DNA from: Clostridiaceae bacterium BRH_c20a
GTDB lineage: Bacteria > Bacillota > Peptococcia > Peptococcales > BICA1-8
Direction of reading: 5' to 3'
Assembly: GCA_000961765.1 (NCBI GenBank)
Contig: LADT01000055.1
Coordinates: 38,895 to 102,894 of the forward strand
DNA: 64,000 bases
In this document: positions 18,661 through 25,976 of the stretch, in pieces
Layout of the letters: every line of letters starts with the position of its first letter
How positions within the stretch are numbered: position 1 is the first letter of the stretch
Notes under the pieces: model-generated
Told to the model about the DNA's origin: nothing
Database searches by the model: none
The model's input: the letters and a program-made list of their open reading frames with translations, nothing else
Translations under genes and position numbers: made by a program

Positions 18661-19911
18661 TCAAAGATTCTCTATAATTTGTCTGATGCCTTGTGCTAAC
18701 CCCTTCGCCATCAAAGGTGGTACTGCATTTCCTATTTGTACAAACTTCGCTGCTCTAGGACCTTCAAAGAAGTAATTGTCAGGAAAAGACTGAACTCTTG
18801 CTGCTTCTCTAACTGATAATGATCTCCCTTGTTCTAAATCAGGATGAATAAAATAATGTCCATCTTTAGATATATGCGCAACCATAGTATGAGAACATTG
18901 CAAGTCCGCAGCAACCACCTTGTATCTGTCTAAAAAAGCACTTCGGTTTTTGTGAGTACATAATTCCTCTGGTAAATCAGTATACCGCAATCTTCTATGT
19001 CCATCATTCCAAGCAGTAATAACTCGTCTATATATTTCAACATCTCTTGGATTGTGGAAACGACATTCATGATGCGTTAGTATATCATCATGGCATCTTA
19101 TTCCGCTCTCAATCAAATAGTTATTGGGTTCTAAAACATACGTATTATTTACCGTTGCTCTTTCAAGCGGTACTAAATCTTCTAGGATATCATTAACCGT
19201 TGCATGGAATTCAACACGTTCAAACTCCGGATATCTCAGCTGCAGGTGATTCTGCCATCCGACAATGATAACCCTTTTCCTTCGTTGCAACACACCAAAA
19301 TCTGAGGCATCAATGATTCTATGCTCAACTGTATAACCAGCTTCATTAAACTCCCTAATAATATTTCTAAACGTCTCTCCGTTACCAGCCGTCAAAATAC
19401 CTGGTACATTCTCAAATATGAACATCCTTGGTCGATAATGAGTTAAAAACCTGATGTATTGTCTATATAAAAAATTCCTAGGATCATTGCGCATATTGTC
19501 AGGATCTTTTGCTCTTCCTATCAGTGAATACGCCTGACATGGTGGACCACCTATTATGATATCAACATTCTGGATATTTGCATTTTGTAATATCCCATCG
19601 ATCGAGTTGAATATCTCATTTGTTGTTTCATCTGAAATTTCTCTATTGATGACCGTATCAAGCATGCCAACTGGCATTCTAGCAAATAACTCATCCCGAG
19701 TAATTTCGCCCCTAATATAGCTCCGGTACTCTTCGAGTCTATTATTCTCTCTCAAGTAGTAATAACACGTTCTCGTTTTAAGTGTCATTGCAGCATGAGG
19801 ATTCATTTCAACATGTGCAACAGGAATAAACCCTTCATTGGCAACAAAACCTTCTGAAAGGCCACCCGCACCTGCAAATAAGTCAATAAATGTGAAATCT
19901 CTATCGTTCAT
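18661..19911 (-). CDS. drmMII: DNA (cytosine-5) methyltransferase, DrmMII-like
   Basis: A 416-residue C5-methyltransferase. Motif I is LFAGAGGLSEG near residue 10, motif IV with the catalytic Cys is GGPPCQAYS near 122, motif VI is FENVPGI near 165, and motifs IX/X (QSFPDNY, QIGNAVPP) end the protein. I chose the ATG at 19911 because homologues start close to motif I; a GTG at 19950 in the same frame would add 13 residues. It methylates a short DNA target, presumably to protect self DNA. In class 2 DISARM such an enzyme is DrmMII. It directly follows the XRE regulator gene and heads the enzymatic part of the operon. Confidence 0.88.
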   Translation of the reverse strand: MNDRDFTFIDLFAGAGGLSEGFVANEGFIPVAHVEMNPHAAMTLKTRTCYYYLRENNRLEEYRSYIRGEITRDELFARMPVGMLDTVINREISDETTNEIFNSIDGILQNANIQNVDIIIGGPPCQAYSLIGRAKDPDNMRNDPRNFLYRQYIRFLTHYRPRMFIFENVPGILTAGNGETFRNIIREFNEAGYTVEHRIIDASDFGVLQRRKRVIIVGWQNHLQLRYPEFERVEFHATVNDILEDLVPLERATVNNTYVLEPNNYLIESGIRCHDDILTHHECRFHNPRDVEIYRRVITAWNDGHRRLRYTDLPEELCTHKNRSAFLDRYKVVAADLQCSHTMVAHISKDGHYFIHPDLEQGRSLSVREAARVQSFPDNYFFEGPRAAKFVQIGNAVPPLMAKGLAQGIRQIIENL

Positions 19912-19953
19912 AACACCATCCCATTTCCATGTCCCAATAGGACAATGCACTTC

Positions 19954-20163
19954 TTAGTTTTCTTCGTAATACTCGATAATGTCGCCAATGCTACATTCAA
20001 ACAGCTTGCACAACTTATCCAAAGTGTCGTAATCAATTCTTTGAGTCTTATCATGATACAAACTGGCAATTGTGCTTCGAGCAAGTCCAGTTTTTTCATA
20101 TACATCTTGTATGTTGTATCTCTTAACACCCATCAAAATAGATAATTTGCTCCTAATTGCCAT
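19954..20163 (-). CDS. XRE-family regulator of the defence operon
   Basis: A 69-residue Cro/C1-type helix-turn-helix protein. The HTH lies at about residues 17-40 (YNIQDVYEKTGLARSTIASL), followed by the usual DTLDKLCKLFECSIGDII helix pair. It is the first gene of the operon, as controller (C) proteins are in restriction-modification systems, so it probably sets expression of the methyltransferases before the helicases and nucleases. The start has GGTGAGGTG upstream. A promoter with repeated TACAC/GTGTA half-sites lies 43 bases before it and could be its own operator. Confidence 0.85.
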   Translation of the reverse strand: MAIRSKLSILMGVKRYNIQDVYEKTGLARSTIASLYHDKTQRIDYDTLDKLCKLFECSIGDIIEYYEEN

Positions 20164-20205
20164 GTTTACACCTCACCAACTTCAGGGTACACTTTCACAA
20201 CTACA

Positions 20206-20244
20206 AGAGTAACACATTTTGCTGCAGGTGTAAAGCATATACAC
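20206..20244 (-). promoter_or_regulatory. Promoter and putative operator of the defence operon
   Basis: On the minus strand TTTACA (20229-20234) and an extended TG-T-TACTCT -10 (TACTCT at 20206-20211) are separated by 17 bases. The inverted repeat GTGTA-N7-TACAC (20228-20244) covers the -35 box. Two more TACAC copies at 20188-20192 and 20167-20171 are 21 bases apart, two helical turns, between promoter and start codon. This looks like a sigma-A promoter with operators for the XRE protein it drives. The -10 is weak except for the extended TG. Confidence 0.55.
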
Positions 20245-20315
20245 TTCATTTAGTGCTTTATTTAATCTAAATTACTTTCTTTTTCATTTATACATCTATA
20301 GTTCAAATGTACATT

Positions 20316-20846
20316 TCAAGGGGATGCACCTTTGGGCTCCTCCCCAGCCCATATAAAGTTGTAAGTAGGATAAGACCTTTCTATTTTTTCACATCTCTGA
20401 TTTTGACAATAATCATCCAGGGCTACCCCCAGCTCATAATTATCATTTGTCTTTTCTACAGCAGTCTTATCTTCAATATCATCAGCCTTCTCCTCTTTAG
20501 ATTCTGTTACATTATCCATAACTTGTTTTTCAGCCATAACAGGCTTTTCTTTTTGATTGTCCTTTGACTGCACTATATTAAGCGTGTAAAGGTTTGAAGT
20601 CTGTCCTCCATGTTTTCTCTCAGTATCAAATCTTGCTTCTTTGACTACAAAACCCGCTTCAACGAGATCATCCAATGCTCTTTTAATTGTATTCACACTG
20701 TACCCGCATTCCTTTGCAATTGTCTTAATTGACGGAAAGCATTGTCCTTCTTTATTACTATGAAGAGCAAGACAGTGAAGCACCAGCCTTGCTCTCGGTT
20801 TCAAATCAGATTGAAATGCGTTTGTCATGTATTCTATTTTCGCCAT
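20316..20846 (-). CDS. Winged-helix (helix_turn_helix) DNA-binding protein
   Basis: A 176-residue protein with an N-terminal winged helix (about 15-90). SIKTIAKECGYSVNTIKRALDDLVEAGFV is the helix-turn-helix plus wing seen in phage and plasmid replication or regulatory proteins. The C-terminal ~80 residues are acidic and low in complexity. Such proteins often stand at the start of the transfer operon in clostridial ICEs, where they may control replication or transfer genes. Here, however, it is the last of the minus-strand transfer genes, next to the defence operon regulator. Whether it acts in replication or in gene control cannot be decided. Confidence 0.65.
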   Translation of the reverse strand: MAKIEYMTNAFQSDLKPRARLVLHCLALHSNKEGQCFPSIKTIAKECGYSVNTIKRALDDLVEAGFVVKEARFDTERKHGGQTSNLYTLNIVQSKDNQKEKPVMAEKQVMDNVTESKEEKADDIEDKTAVEKTNDNYELGVALDDYCQNQRCEKIERSYPTYNFIWAGEEPKGASP

Positions 20847-20871
20847 CTTGCTCCCCCTTCATATAAGTCAC

Positions 20872-21945
20872 TTATAATCTTCTTTCTGGAATGATATAGC
20901 TATTAATCATTGGATAGTAAATATGTCCATTACAATTGTCATTAAACAAGTCATGTGAAGCTTCTGCAATCAATAAGTCTTCTCCAAATATCGCTTTACA
21001 GTCTACTTGAAATTCTTCAGGGACTTTCAAAGCCATTTTAAATGCAGCAATCCCATCACATTGATGTAACAACTTTGAATACTTTGGCTCTTCATATGGA
21101 AGAAGGCTACCACACAACAATCTTATTTCCGATTCATAAAAGACACTTGGCATTTCATCACCTGAATCTAGATCATAAATAATGAAGTTATAGTCTTTGT
21201 CAATTTCATTAGTTAAAAAGCAATCCACATCACCGACAGGATAATGTTCACCTATTTTCTCAACTGTGAATCTCTCGATTAAGAAACGCAAATGCCTGTT
21301 CATATTCATTTCCACATAGCAAGCTGTTGCTCCTCTAGCTATCAACCAGTTGGCAAAGTTAAAAGCCGTCACTGTAACCCCACTCCTTCTACTTGCACCG
21401 ACAATTGCAATCTTCACATTTTTAGCATTCCACTTATATTTGGGTATTTGAACTACTTCGGGATTCACAATGCTTTGTTTTACAGTCTTAATACCAAGTT
21501 TAGCGGCTTCTTTCTTAGGCTTATATCTCTCCATACCATCTTTAGACAAGCACTCTAGAACTTCTTCCTGCAATTCTGTCTTTGTTGTGGCTGTTATTAA
21601 TTCAGTGACACCCGTTTCAATAAGTCTATCCATGTAGCTGGATTCATTCCTAATTCCAGAAAGCACTACAATAATTCTTGCATTAAACATCATTTGAAAG
21701 GATTTTATGGCAATGATAAAATCTTCAAGAGAATCCTCAATACAACTGAGATCTACAACGAAAAACCTACACGCTAAATAATTTCTCATATCCTTTACGA
21801 CAAACTGTTTCAGTGTAAATCGTCCTACAAGCTTTTTCATCATGAGTTCTGTTTTCTTCGGATCTATTTTCTGTTCTTTTATGAAATCAAGCAAATCACT
21901 TTTCCCATTACTTGAGAGATATAATAGCATTCTGTCCACCTCCAA
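20872..21945 (-). CDS. TadZ/CpaE-like protein with degenerate P-loop
   Basis: A 357-residue protein with the two-part plan of TadZ/CpaE: a receiver-like N-terminal region (about 1-150) and a MinD/ParA-like ATPase region from about 170. The P-loop reads VGASRRSGVTVTAF, with Val where the essential Lys of GKT would be, so it is unlikely to hydrolyse ATP normally. YDLDSGD near 250 stands at the Walker B place. TadZ proteins place the Tad pilus machine at the membrane or pole. A second, intact ParA-like protein is encoded at 33710-34462, so this may be a regulatory or scaffolding paralogue. Confidence 0.6.
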   Translation of the reverse strand: MEVDRMLLYLSSNGKSDLLDFIKEQKIDPKKTELMMKKLVGRFTLKQFVVKDMRNYLACRFFVVDLSCIEDSLEDFIIAIKSFQMMFNARIIVVLSGIRNESSYMDRLIETGVTELITATTKTELQEEVLECLSKDGMERYKPKKEAAKLGIKTVKQSIVNPEVVQIPKYKWNAKNVKIAIVGASRRSGVTVTAFNFANWLIARGATACYVEMNMNRHLRFLIERFTVEKIGEHYPVGDVDCFLTNEIDKDYNFIIYDLDSGDEMPSVFYESEIRLLCGSLLPYEEPKYSKLLHQCDGIAAFKMALKVPEEFQVDCKAIFGEDLLIAEASHDLFNDNCNGHIYYPMINSYIIPERRL

Positions 21946-22060
21946 TCTTAAAACCTAAATCTTTGTTCTTATTATCAAGTGGCTTAGCCAAAAGCATAGC
22001 TATACCAATAACAACAATGACAACGTAAATGATCAGCTCTATTATCAATTTCTTCCGCAT
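21908..22060 (-). CDS. Small single-pass membrane protein (50 residues)
   Basis: A short frame starting at ATG 22060, with GGAGGG 6 bases upstream, encodes 50 residues. It begins MRKKLIIELI and continues with a hydrophobic segment to about residue 25 (VVIVVIGIAML), then a polar tail. The 3' end overlaps the TadZ-like gene start by 38 bases. The strong ribosome binding site, positive N-terminus, membrane helix and operon position between the C39 peptidase and the TadZ-like gene support a real gene. It is short enough to be missed by many gene callers. It may be a small pilus or secretion component. Confidence 0.65.
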   Translation of the reverse strand: MRKKLIIELIIYVVIVVIGIAMLLAKPLDNKNKDLGFKIGGGQNAIISLK

Positions 22061-22072
22061 TCTAACCCTCCA

Positions 22073-22915
22073 TTATTTCTTCCCAATTATCCAAAATGGG
22101 CCTCCTGATCCTGCCTTCTTACTCGCTTCATTTAAAATAATTGAAAGCTCCCATTCTTGTTCGCTTCGTTTCTTACTTGCAGGATCTGCAACTAAAATTT
22201 TACCGTCTTCTGTCACTCCCCTGAGAACAATAAAATGGCCACTTGATGTAAAATGTCCTTTTGCCATAATAGCCACAACGAATTTCCCAGAGGTTATTGC
22301 CGTTATAATGCTATCTGCTTCACTAGTTGAACAACCTTCTACAGTTAAACCAAAAGACTTCGCCGCACTAGGTATCAAGGAATGATAAGAGCCACTCCCC
22401 TTACACCAGTAACCCTTTTCATAGGCCCACTGTGACATTTGAACAGGATCGATAAGAGTATTTGTAAGACTAGATATCACCATGGCCATTGACGTTGGAC
22501 CACAAGCATAACCTCCAATATTATCAGTTCCATAGGCACTATCCGCCCATCTGCTATCCAATTGGTTATAGTAGACAACAGGTGTCTCACCTGCTTTATT
22601 AATAGTGACACCTTCATAACTGATACCATAGCTATCTGTATAATCAGAATCAGTTTGAGGAATACCTTGATACATTCCAAAATCACTTTGAAGCTGCTCA
22701 ACTGAACTAAGTGTTTGACTATCAAAGAACTGATCTAAAAAATCCAAAGGATGAGTCAGAATATAGAAGAACATTGACATAATTAGCAACACCGACAGTA
22801 CAGGTGTTAAAATAAGTAATAGCATTTTCTTTCTTGTTTCTTCATCTGTAGCCACTTTCACGGCTAAATGCGTTAAAGCCTTCGCAATTAATGGATCAAC
22901 CGCCATATACCCCAC
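22073..22915 (-). CDS. Membrane-anchored C39-type cysteine peptidase
   Basis: A 280-residue protein with an N-terminal membrane segment (about 30-55: LLLILTPVLSVLLIMSMFFY) and a C39-like papain-fold domain from about 115. YACGPTSMAM holds the catalytic Cys near 137, GHFIVLRGV the His near 227, and VADPAS the Asp near 241. The extracellular domain probably cuts peptides or cell-wall cross-bridges, taking the place of the NlpC/P60 or lysozyme wall hydrolases (VirB1-like) of other Gram-positive conjugation systems. It stands directly after VirB4, where those enzymes usually lie. Cleavage of pilin-like leader peptides is an alternative. Confidence 0.7.
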   Translation of the reverse strand: MGYMAVDPLIAKALTHLAVKVATDEETRKKMLLLILTPVLSVLLIMSMFFYILTHPLDFLDQFFDSQTLSSVEQLQSDFGMYQGIPQTDSDYTDSYGISYEGVTINKAGETPVVYYNQLDSRWADSAYGTDNIGGYACGPTSMAMVISSLTNTLIDPVQMSQWAYEKGYWCKGSGSYHSLIPSAAKSFGLTVEGCSTSEADSIITAITSGKFVVAIMAKGHFTSSGHFIVLRGVTEDGKILVADPASKKRSEQEWELSIILNEASKKAGSGGPFWIIGKK

Positions 22916-22966
22916 CTCCTTAAATTAAATTAAGGTGCAAGCAAAGGACAGCTTACACCTTGATTT

Positions 22967-24805
22967 TTACCTGCCGCCTGCTTTTCCCATATAATTGAAT
23001 TTATAATCGGGAATCTCAAAATTTACATGCAAGCGCTTTGAACCGATTATAAACAAGGCATGTCCCCTACGTTTACTTTCAAGCAACTCTTCCTCTGCTT
23101 CAGTCAAATTGTAGAGCTCCTTTGTTTCTTTCAAATTCTGACCATCACAGCCCATAATTAGCTTTATACAGGGAATATCTAGTAGTGCCTGTCCATACAT
23201 TTTGATTTCTGGCGATAGAAAATCTACTACACTGTGTGAGATTATAATTAAGCCAGCTTCATACTTTCTAGCACGTTTCTCAACGTTCCTTAGAAAAACA
23301 AGACTTTGAGGCACTAGTGGGTCAATCATCAGATACGCTTCATCACAGATAAGAAGTACACGTTCTGACCGGTCTTTGCTCATCTGTTCCCAACACCATC
23401 CTAGAAGGTTAAAATACTGCGTTCTTTTTAGGTTCTCGCTTGTGTTTTGTAAACTGTGTGTATCAAGACAGATACATCGTGTATGCGTTTCAATCGTGCT
23501 GTATCCATTCCACAAGAAGCTATCACTACCATTAGCTACATCGTAGAAGAGTAAAGCTAAGTTTCTATATTCACTATCACCATCATTTGATTTTGCCTTC
23601 TCATCAATTAACTTATATAGCTCACTGAAAGTCGGGAACTTTTCGTTCCCAAATGCAGAAATGTCTGTATCCCAATCAATTCCGAAGCGTTGATACAATT
23701 CAATGACACTTTGTTTAAGGACAGCTTTTTGCATATCGCTGAGACTAGGCAAATACAATTGAAAGAAAATTTCAAGGTTCTTAACATGGAGTGCCATGTC
23801 ACTCATCCCCTCAACATCACCATATAACTTGCCTCCTTTTTCCTCTGGTTCTTCATCACTGTCTCTTGGAGCAGGTCTAATTTGAAGTGGATTAATCTTG
23901 CCATTCACCCCTCCACCTGCATTAATCCAATCCCCATCAAGGTTATGACACAGATCCTTATACTCTGATTCCGGATCAATAATGATTATCTTAGTACCCT
24001 TCATGTATTCTGAAAGAATGATGTGCTTCACTGCGGTAGACTTACCGACGCCTGCCACACCCATGACTACCATGTTGGAATTAGTTCTGTCGTTACCTCT
24101 TTTCCAGGAATCTACAATAACAAGTCCCCCATTATTGTCCTTCGCAAAGTAATAACCACTGCCATCATTGAAACCGGAACTTGCGAATGGGAAGCCCCCC
24201 ACAAATGTACTCATTGGAATAATTCTTTGAACAATATTTTCTATAACAGGACTTGTTGGATATGTCGGTGATAGGTTCTGTAAACCGTCCTTCTGCAAAT
24301 TGGCAAGGGTTCTTACCTTACCTTTCATAACGCTAACTACGCTTTCTACCCGCCTACTCACTTTTGCAAATTGTTTTTCATCAAAAGCCAGTGGCATGAT
24401 GGTAAGACTCATAAGCGCAACTGTTTCACCCTTCTGATCAATTTGCAGCATGATTCGTTCACCATCTTCTGCTGCTTTCTCTGCTCTTTGACGCGCCAAA
24501 GGATCTTTGGCACTATCAGCAGCCCCACGATTTTGAATGATACTTTTACTTATGGCTGAAATTAAAGCACCATTGTCCACTGGCTTAATGCCAATTGAAA
24601 CAATGGTGCTTGGAATATTCGTTATTTTTGAAAGCCAACCAACATCAACCTTTTGAGGATATCTGACAACACCATAGACCTTCCCTGTGTTTTCACCTAT
24701 GACTAAGCTGTTACGTTTCACTTCCAAGCCCATTGGCGTAATCACATTGAGAAGTGCTTCATTAACAGGAACAAAATCAGTTTTTCCTTTTTTCTCTCTC
24801 ATCAT
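22967..24805 (-). CDS. virB4: VirB4-family conjugation ATPase (C-terminal part)
   Basis: A 612-residue ATPase of the type IV secretion system. Walker A is GVAGVGKSTAVKH near residue 253, Walker B is LLICDEAYLMID near 487, and IIISHSV follows near 525. VirB4 powers assembly and DNA transport at the membrane. Compared with full VirB4 proteins the start is short; the missing N-terminal region appears to be encoded by the upstream gene at 24802-25488, whose stop overlaps this start (ATGA). The pair thus looks like a naturally split VirB4. Confidence 0.85.
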   Translation of the reverse strand: MMREKKGKTDFVPVNEALLNVITPMGLEVKRNSLVIGENTGKVYGVVRYPQKVDVGWLSKITNIPSTIVSIGIKPVDNGALISAISKSIIQNRGAADSAKDPLARQRAEKAAEDGERIMLQIDQKGETVALMSLTIMPLAFDEKQFAKVSRRVESVVSVMKGKVRTLANLQKDGLQNLSPTYPTSPVIENIVQRIIPMSTFVGGFPFASSGFNDGSGYYFAKDNNGGLVIVDSWKRGNDRTNSNMVVMGVAGVGKSTAVKHIILSEYMKGTKIIIIDPESEYKDLCHNLDGDWINAGGGVNGKINPLQIRPAPRDSDEEPEEKGGKLYGDVEGMSDMALHVKNLEIFFQLYLPSLSDMQKAVLKQSVIELYQRFGIDWDTDISAFGNEKFPTFSELYKLIDEKAKSNDGDSEYRNLALLFYDVANGSDSFLWNGYSTIETHTRCICLDTHSLQNTSENLKRTQYFNLLGWCWEQMSKDRSERVLLICDEAYLMIDPLVPQSLVFLRNVEKRARKYEAGLIIISHSVVDFLSPEIKMYGQALLDIPCIKLIMGCDGQNLKETKELYNLTEAEEELLESKRRGHALFIIGSKRLHVNFEIPDYKFNYMGKAGGR

Positions 24806-25488
24806 TTCACAGTTCCCCCTTTCAGTAGTGGCATATTTGCTTCAAAGTCCGTATCCTCTATATGAATATAAGCAGGATTATTAACTAGGTTGCATAATCT
24901 GACGATGTCTTGCTGCTCTAGCAACTCACAACCTACACCGTTATCTGTAAAATTACCGGAAAACTCTTTTGCTTTGACTAATAATTCCTTTTCCATCCCT
25001 TCGCAGGATTTGTCCCACAAAACAACATAGAATTGTCGTTCAACAACCTCTCCTGACAATGCAAAAGAGGTCATTTCAACCATCTCTTGCTTTAATAGTT
25101 CCTTTTGTTTAGGTTCACTATTCATAAGCGTTTCCGACAACTCTGCAATTAGTGGCGTTATATCTACAGGTCTTGACACAGCAATAAATTTAAACGGGTA
25201 TTGAATACTCGACATGCTTGCTGTTAATTGTTTGATGATTATCCCTTTTTCTGTTTTGCTGAAAAGGTCAATACTGATAGGACTGATTCTTAAATAACAC
25301 AAAACCAAACCATCCCTCGTGTAAAGAAATTTCCCCTTTATATCCTTCACATTGACAAACTCATTTGCTGTTTGCCCAACACCATCAACTTGGATTGCCG
25401 TACGCTTCTTTGCAGATAACTTAACAAAAAGTAAAGTGCCGCCCCCAAGGGCAGCACATACCAAAATCATAACGATTGGAAAAATCAT
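24802..25488 (-). CDS. VirB4 N-terminal-like membrane protein
   Basis: A 228-residue protein with one membrane helix at the N-terminus (about 3-22) followed by a region that looks like the N-terminal domain of VirB4/TraC: YTRDGLVLCYLRISPISIDL near 56-75, a SSIQYPFKFIAVSRPVD strand near 93-108, and a C-terminal part with LEQQDIVRLCNLVNNPAY. It has no P-loop. Its stop overlaps the start of the VirB4 ATPase by four bases, so the two are made together. The membrane helix would anchor the split ATPase. The family assignment is by pattern only. Confidence 0.6.
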   Translation of the reverse strand: MIFPIVMILVCAALGGGTLLFVKLSAKKRTAIQVDGVGQTANEFVNVKDIKGKFLYTRDGLVLCYLRISPISIDLFSKTEKGIIIKQLTASMSSIQYPFKFIAVSRPVDITPLIAELSETLMNSEPKQKELLKQEMVEMTSFALSGEVVERQFYVVLWDKSCEGMEKELLVKAKEFSGNFTDNGVGCELLEQQDIVRLCNLVNNPAYIHIEDTDFEANMPLLKGGTVK

Positions 25489-25493
25489 TAAGT

Positions 25494-25964
25494 TTACACC
25501 TCCAAATCTTCTTCATCTTCATTTTCAATTCCCATTTTTTCAAAGAAATCTTCCATGCTATAGGCTGGTACAACCCTAGTATAAATTTTGCTGTCCATCT
25601 CACGGTACGAAAAATACTCCGGTTCACCAAACCTAGCTTTAAACTCCTCAAGCTGTTCCTCAGTCAAGGAAATATCTCCACCTTGACCGTCATCAGCACA
25701 AATAAAAAATGTGCCCGCAAGCACATCTCCATTTTCCATTCTTCTATTTCCTGTTAATCCCATTAACTTTCCTTCTTCATTGCAATAAATATGTGCTTCA
25801 TCTGTAAGATAAACATACTCTATCGGACCACCTACAACTTCCTGCATGGCTCTAAAATCATTTCTAATCTCTTTCAAATAGGGTATCTTTTGTGGCTCTA
25901 CTACAAGCACTCGAATCATTTCATCCCCGTCGTTTGTCTCATTTATAACCTTTGAATTATCCAT
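25494..25964 (-). CDS. DUF3846 protein
   Basis: A 156-residue acidic protein that fits DUF3846: MIRVLVVEPQKIPYLKEI opens the domain, and MQEVVGGPIEYVYLTDEAHIYCNE and DVLAGTFFIC follow. DUF3846 proteins are common in clostridial ICEs and phages and have no known function. The same fold appears inside the 2366-residue protein of this element near its residues 400-520. AAGGAGG stands 8 bases before the ATG. It lies six bases before the VirB4 N-terminal-like gene, within the transfer operon. Confidence 0.75.
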   Translation of the reverse strand: MDNSKVINETNDGDEMIRVLVVEPQKIPYLKEIRNDFRAMQEVVGGPIEYVYLTDEAHIYCNEEGKLMGLTGNRRMENGDVLAGTFFICADDGQGGDISLTEEQLEEFKARFGEPEYFSYREMDSKIYTRVVPAYSMEDFFEKMGIENEDEEDLEV

Positions 25965-25976
25965 TGATTTTCCTCC

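Noticed and set aside
18661..19950. A longer cytosine methyltransferase starting with GTG at 19950.
   Set aside because: The extra 13 residues are not typical before motif I, and the ATG at 19911 gives a more usual N-terminus.
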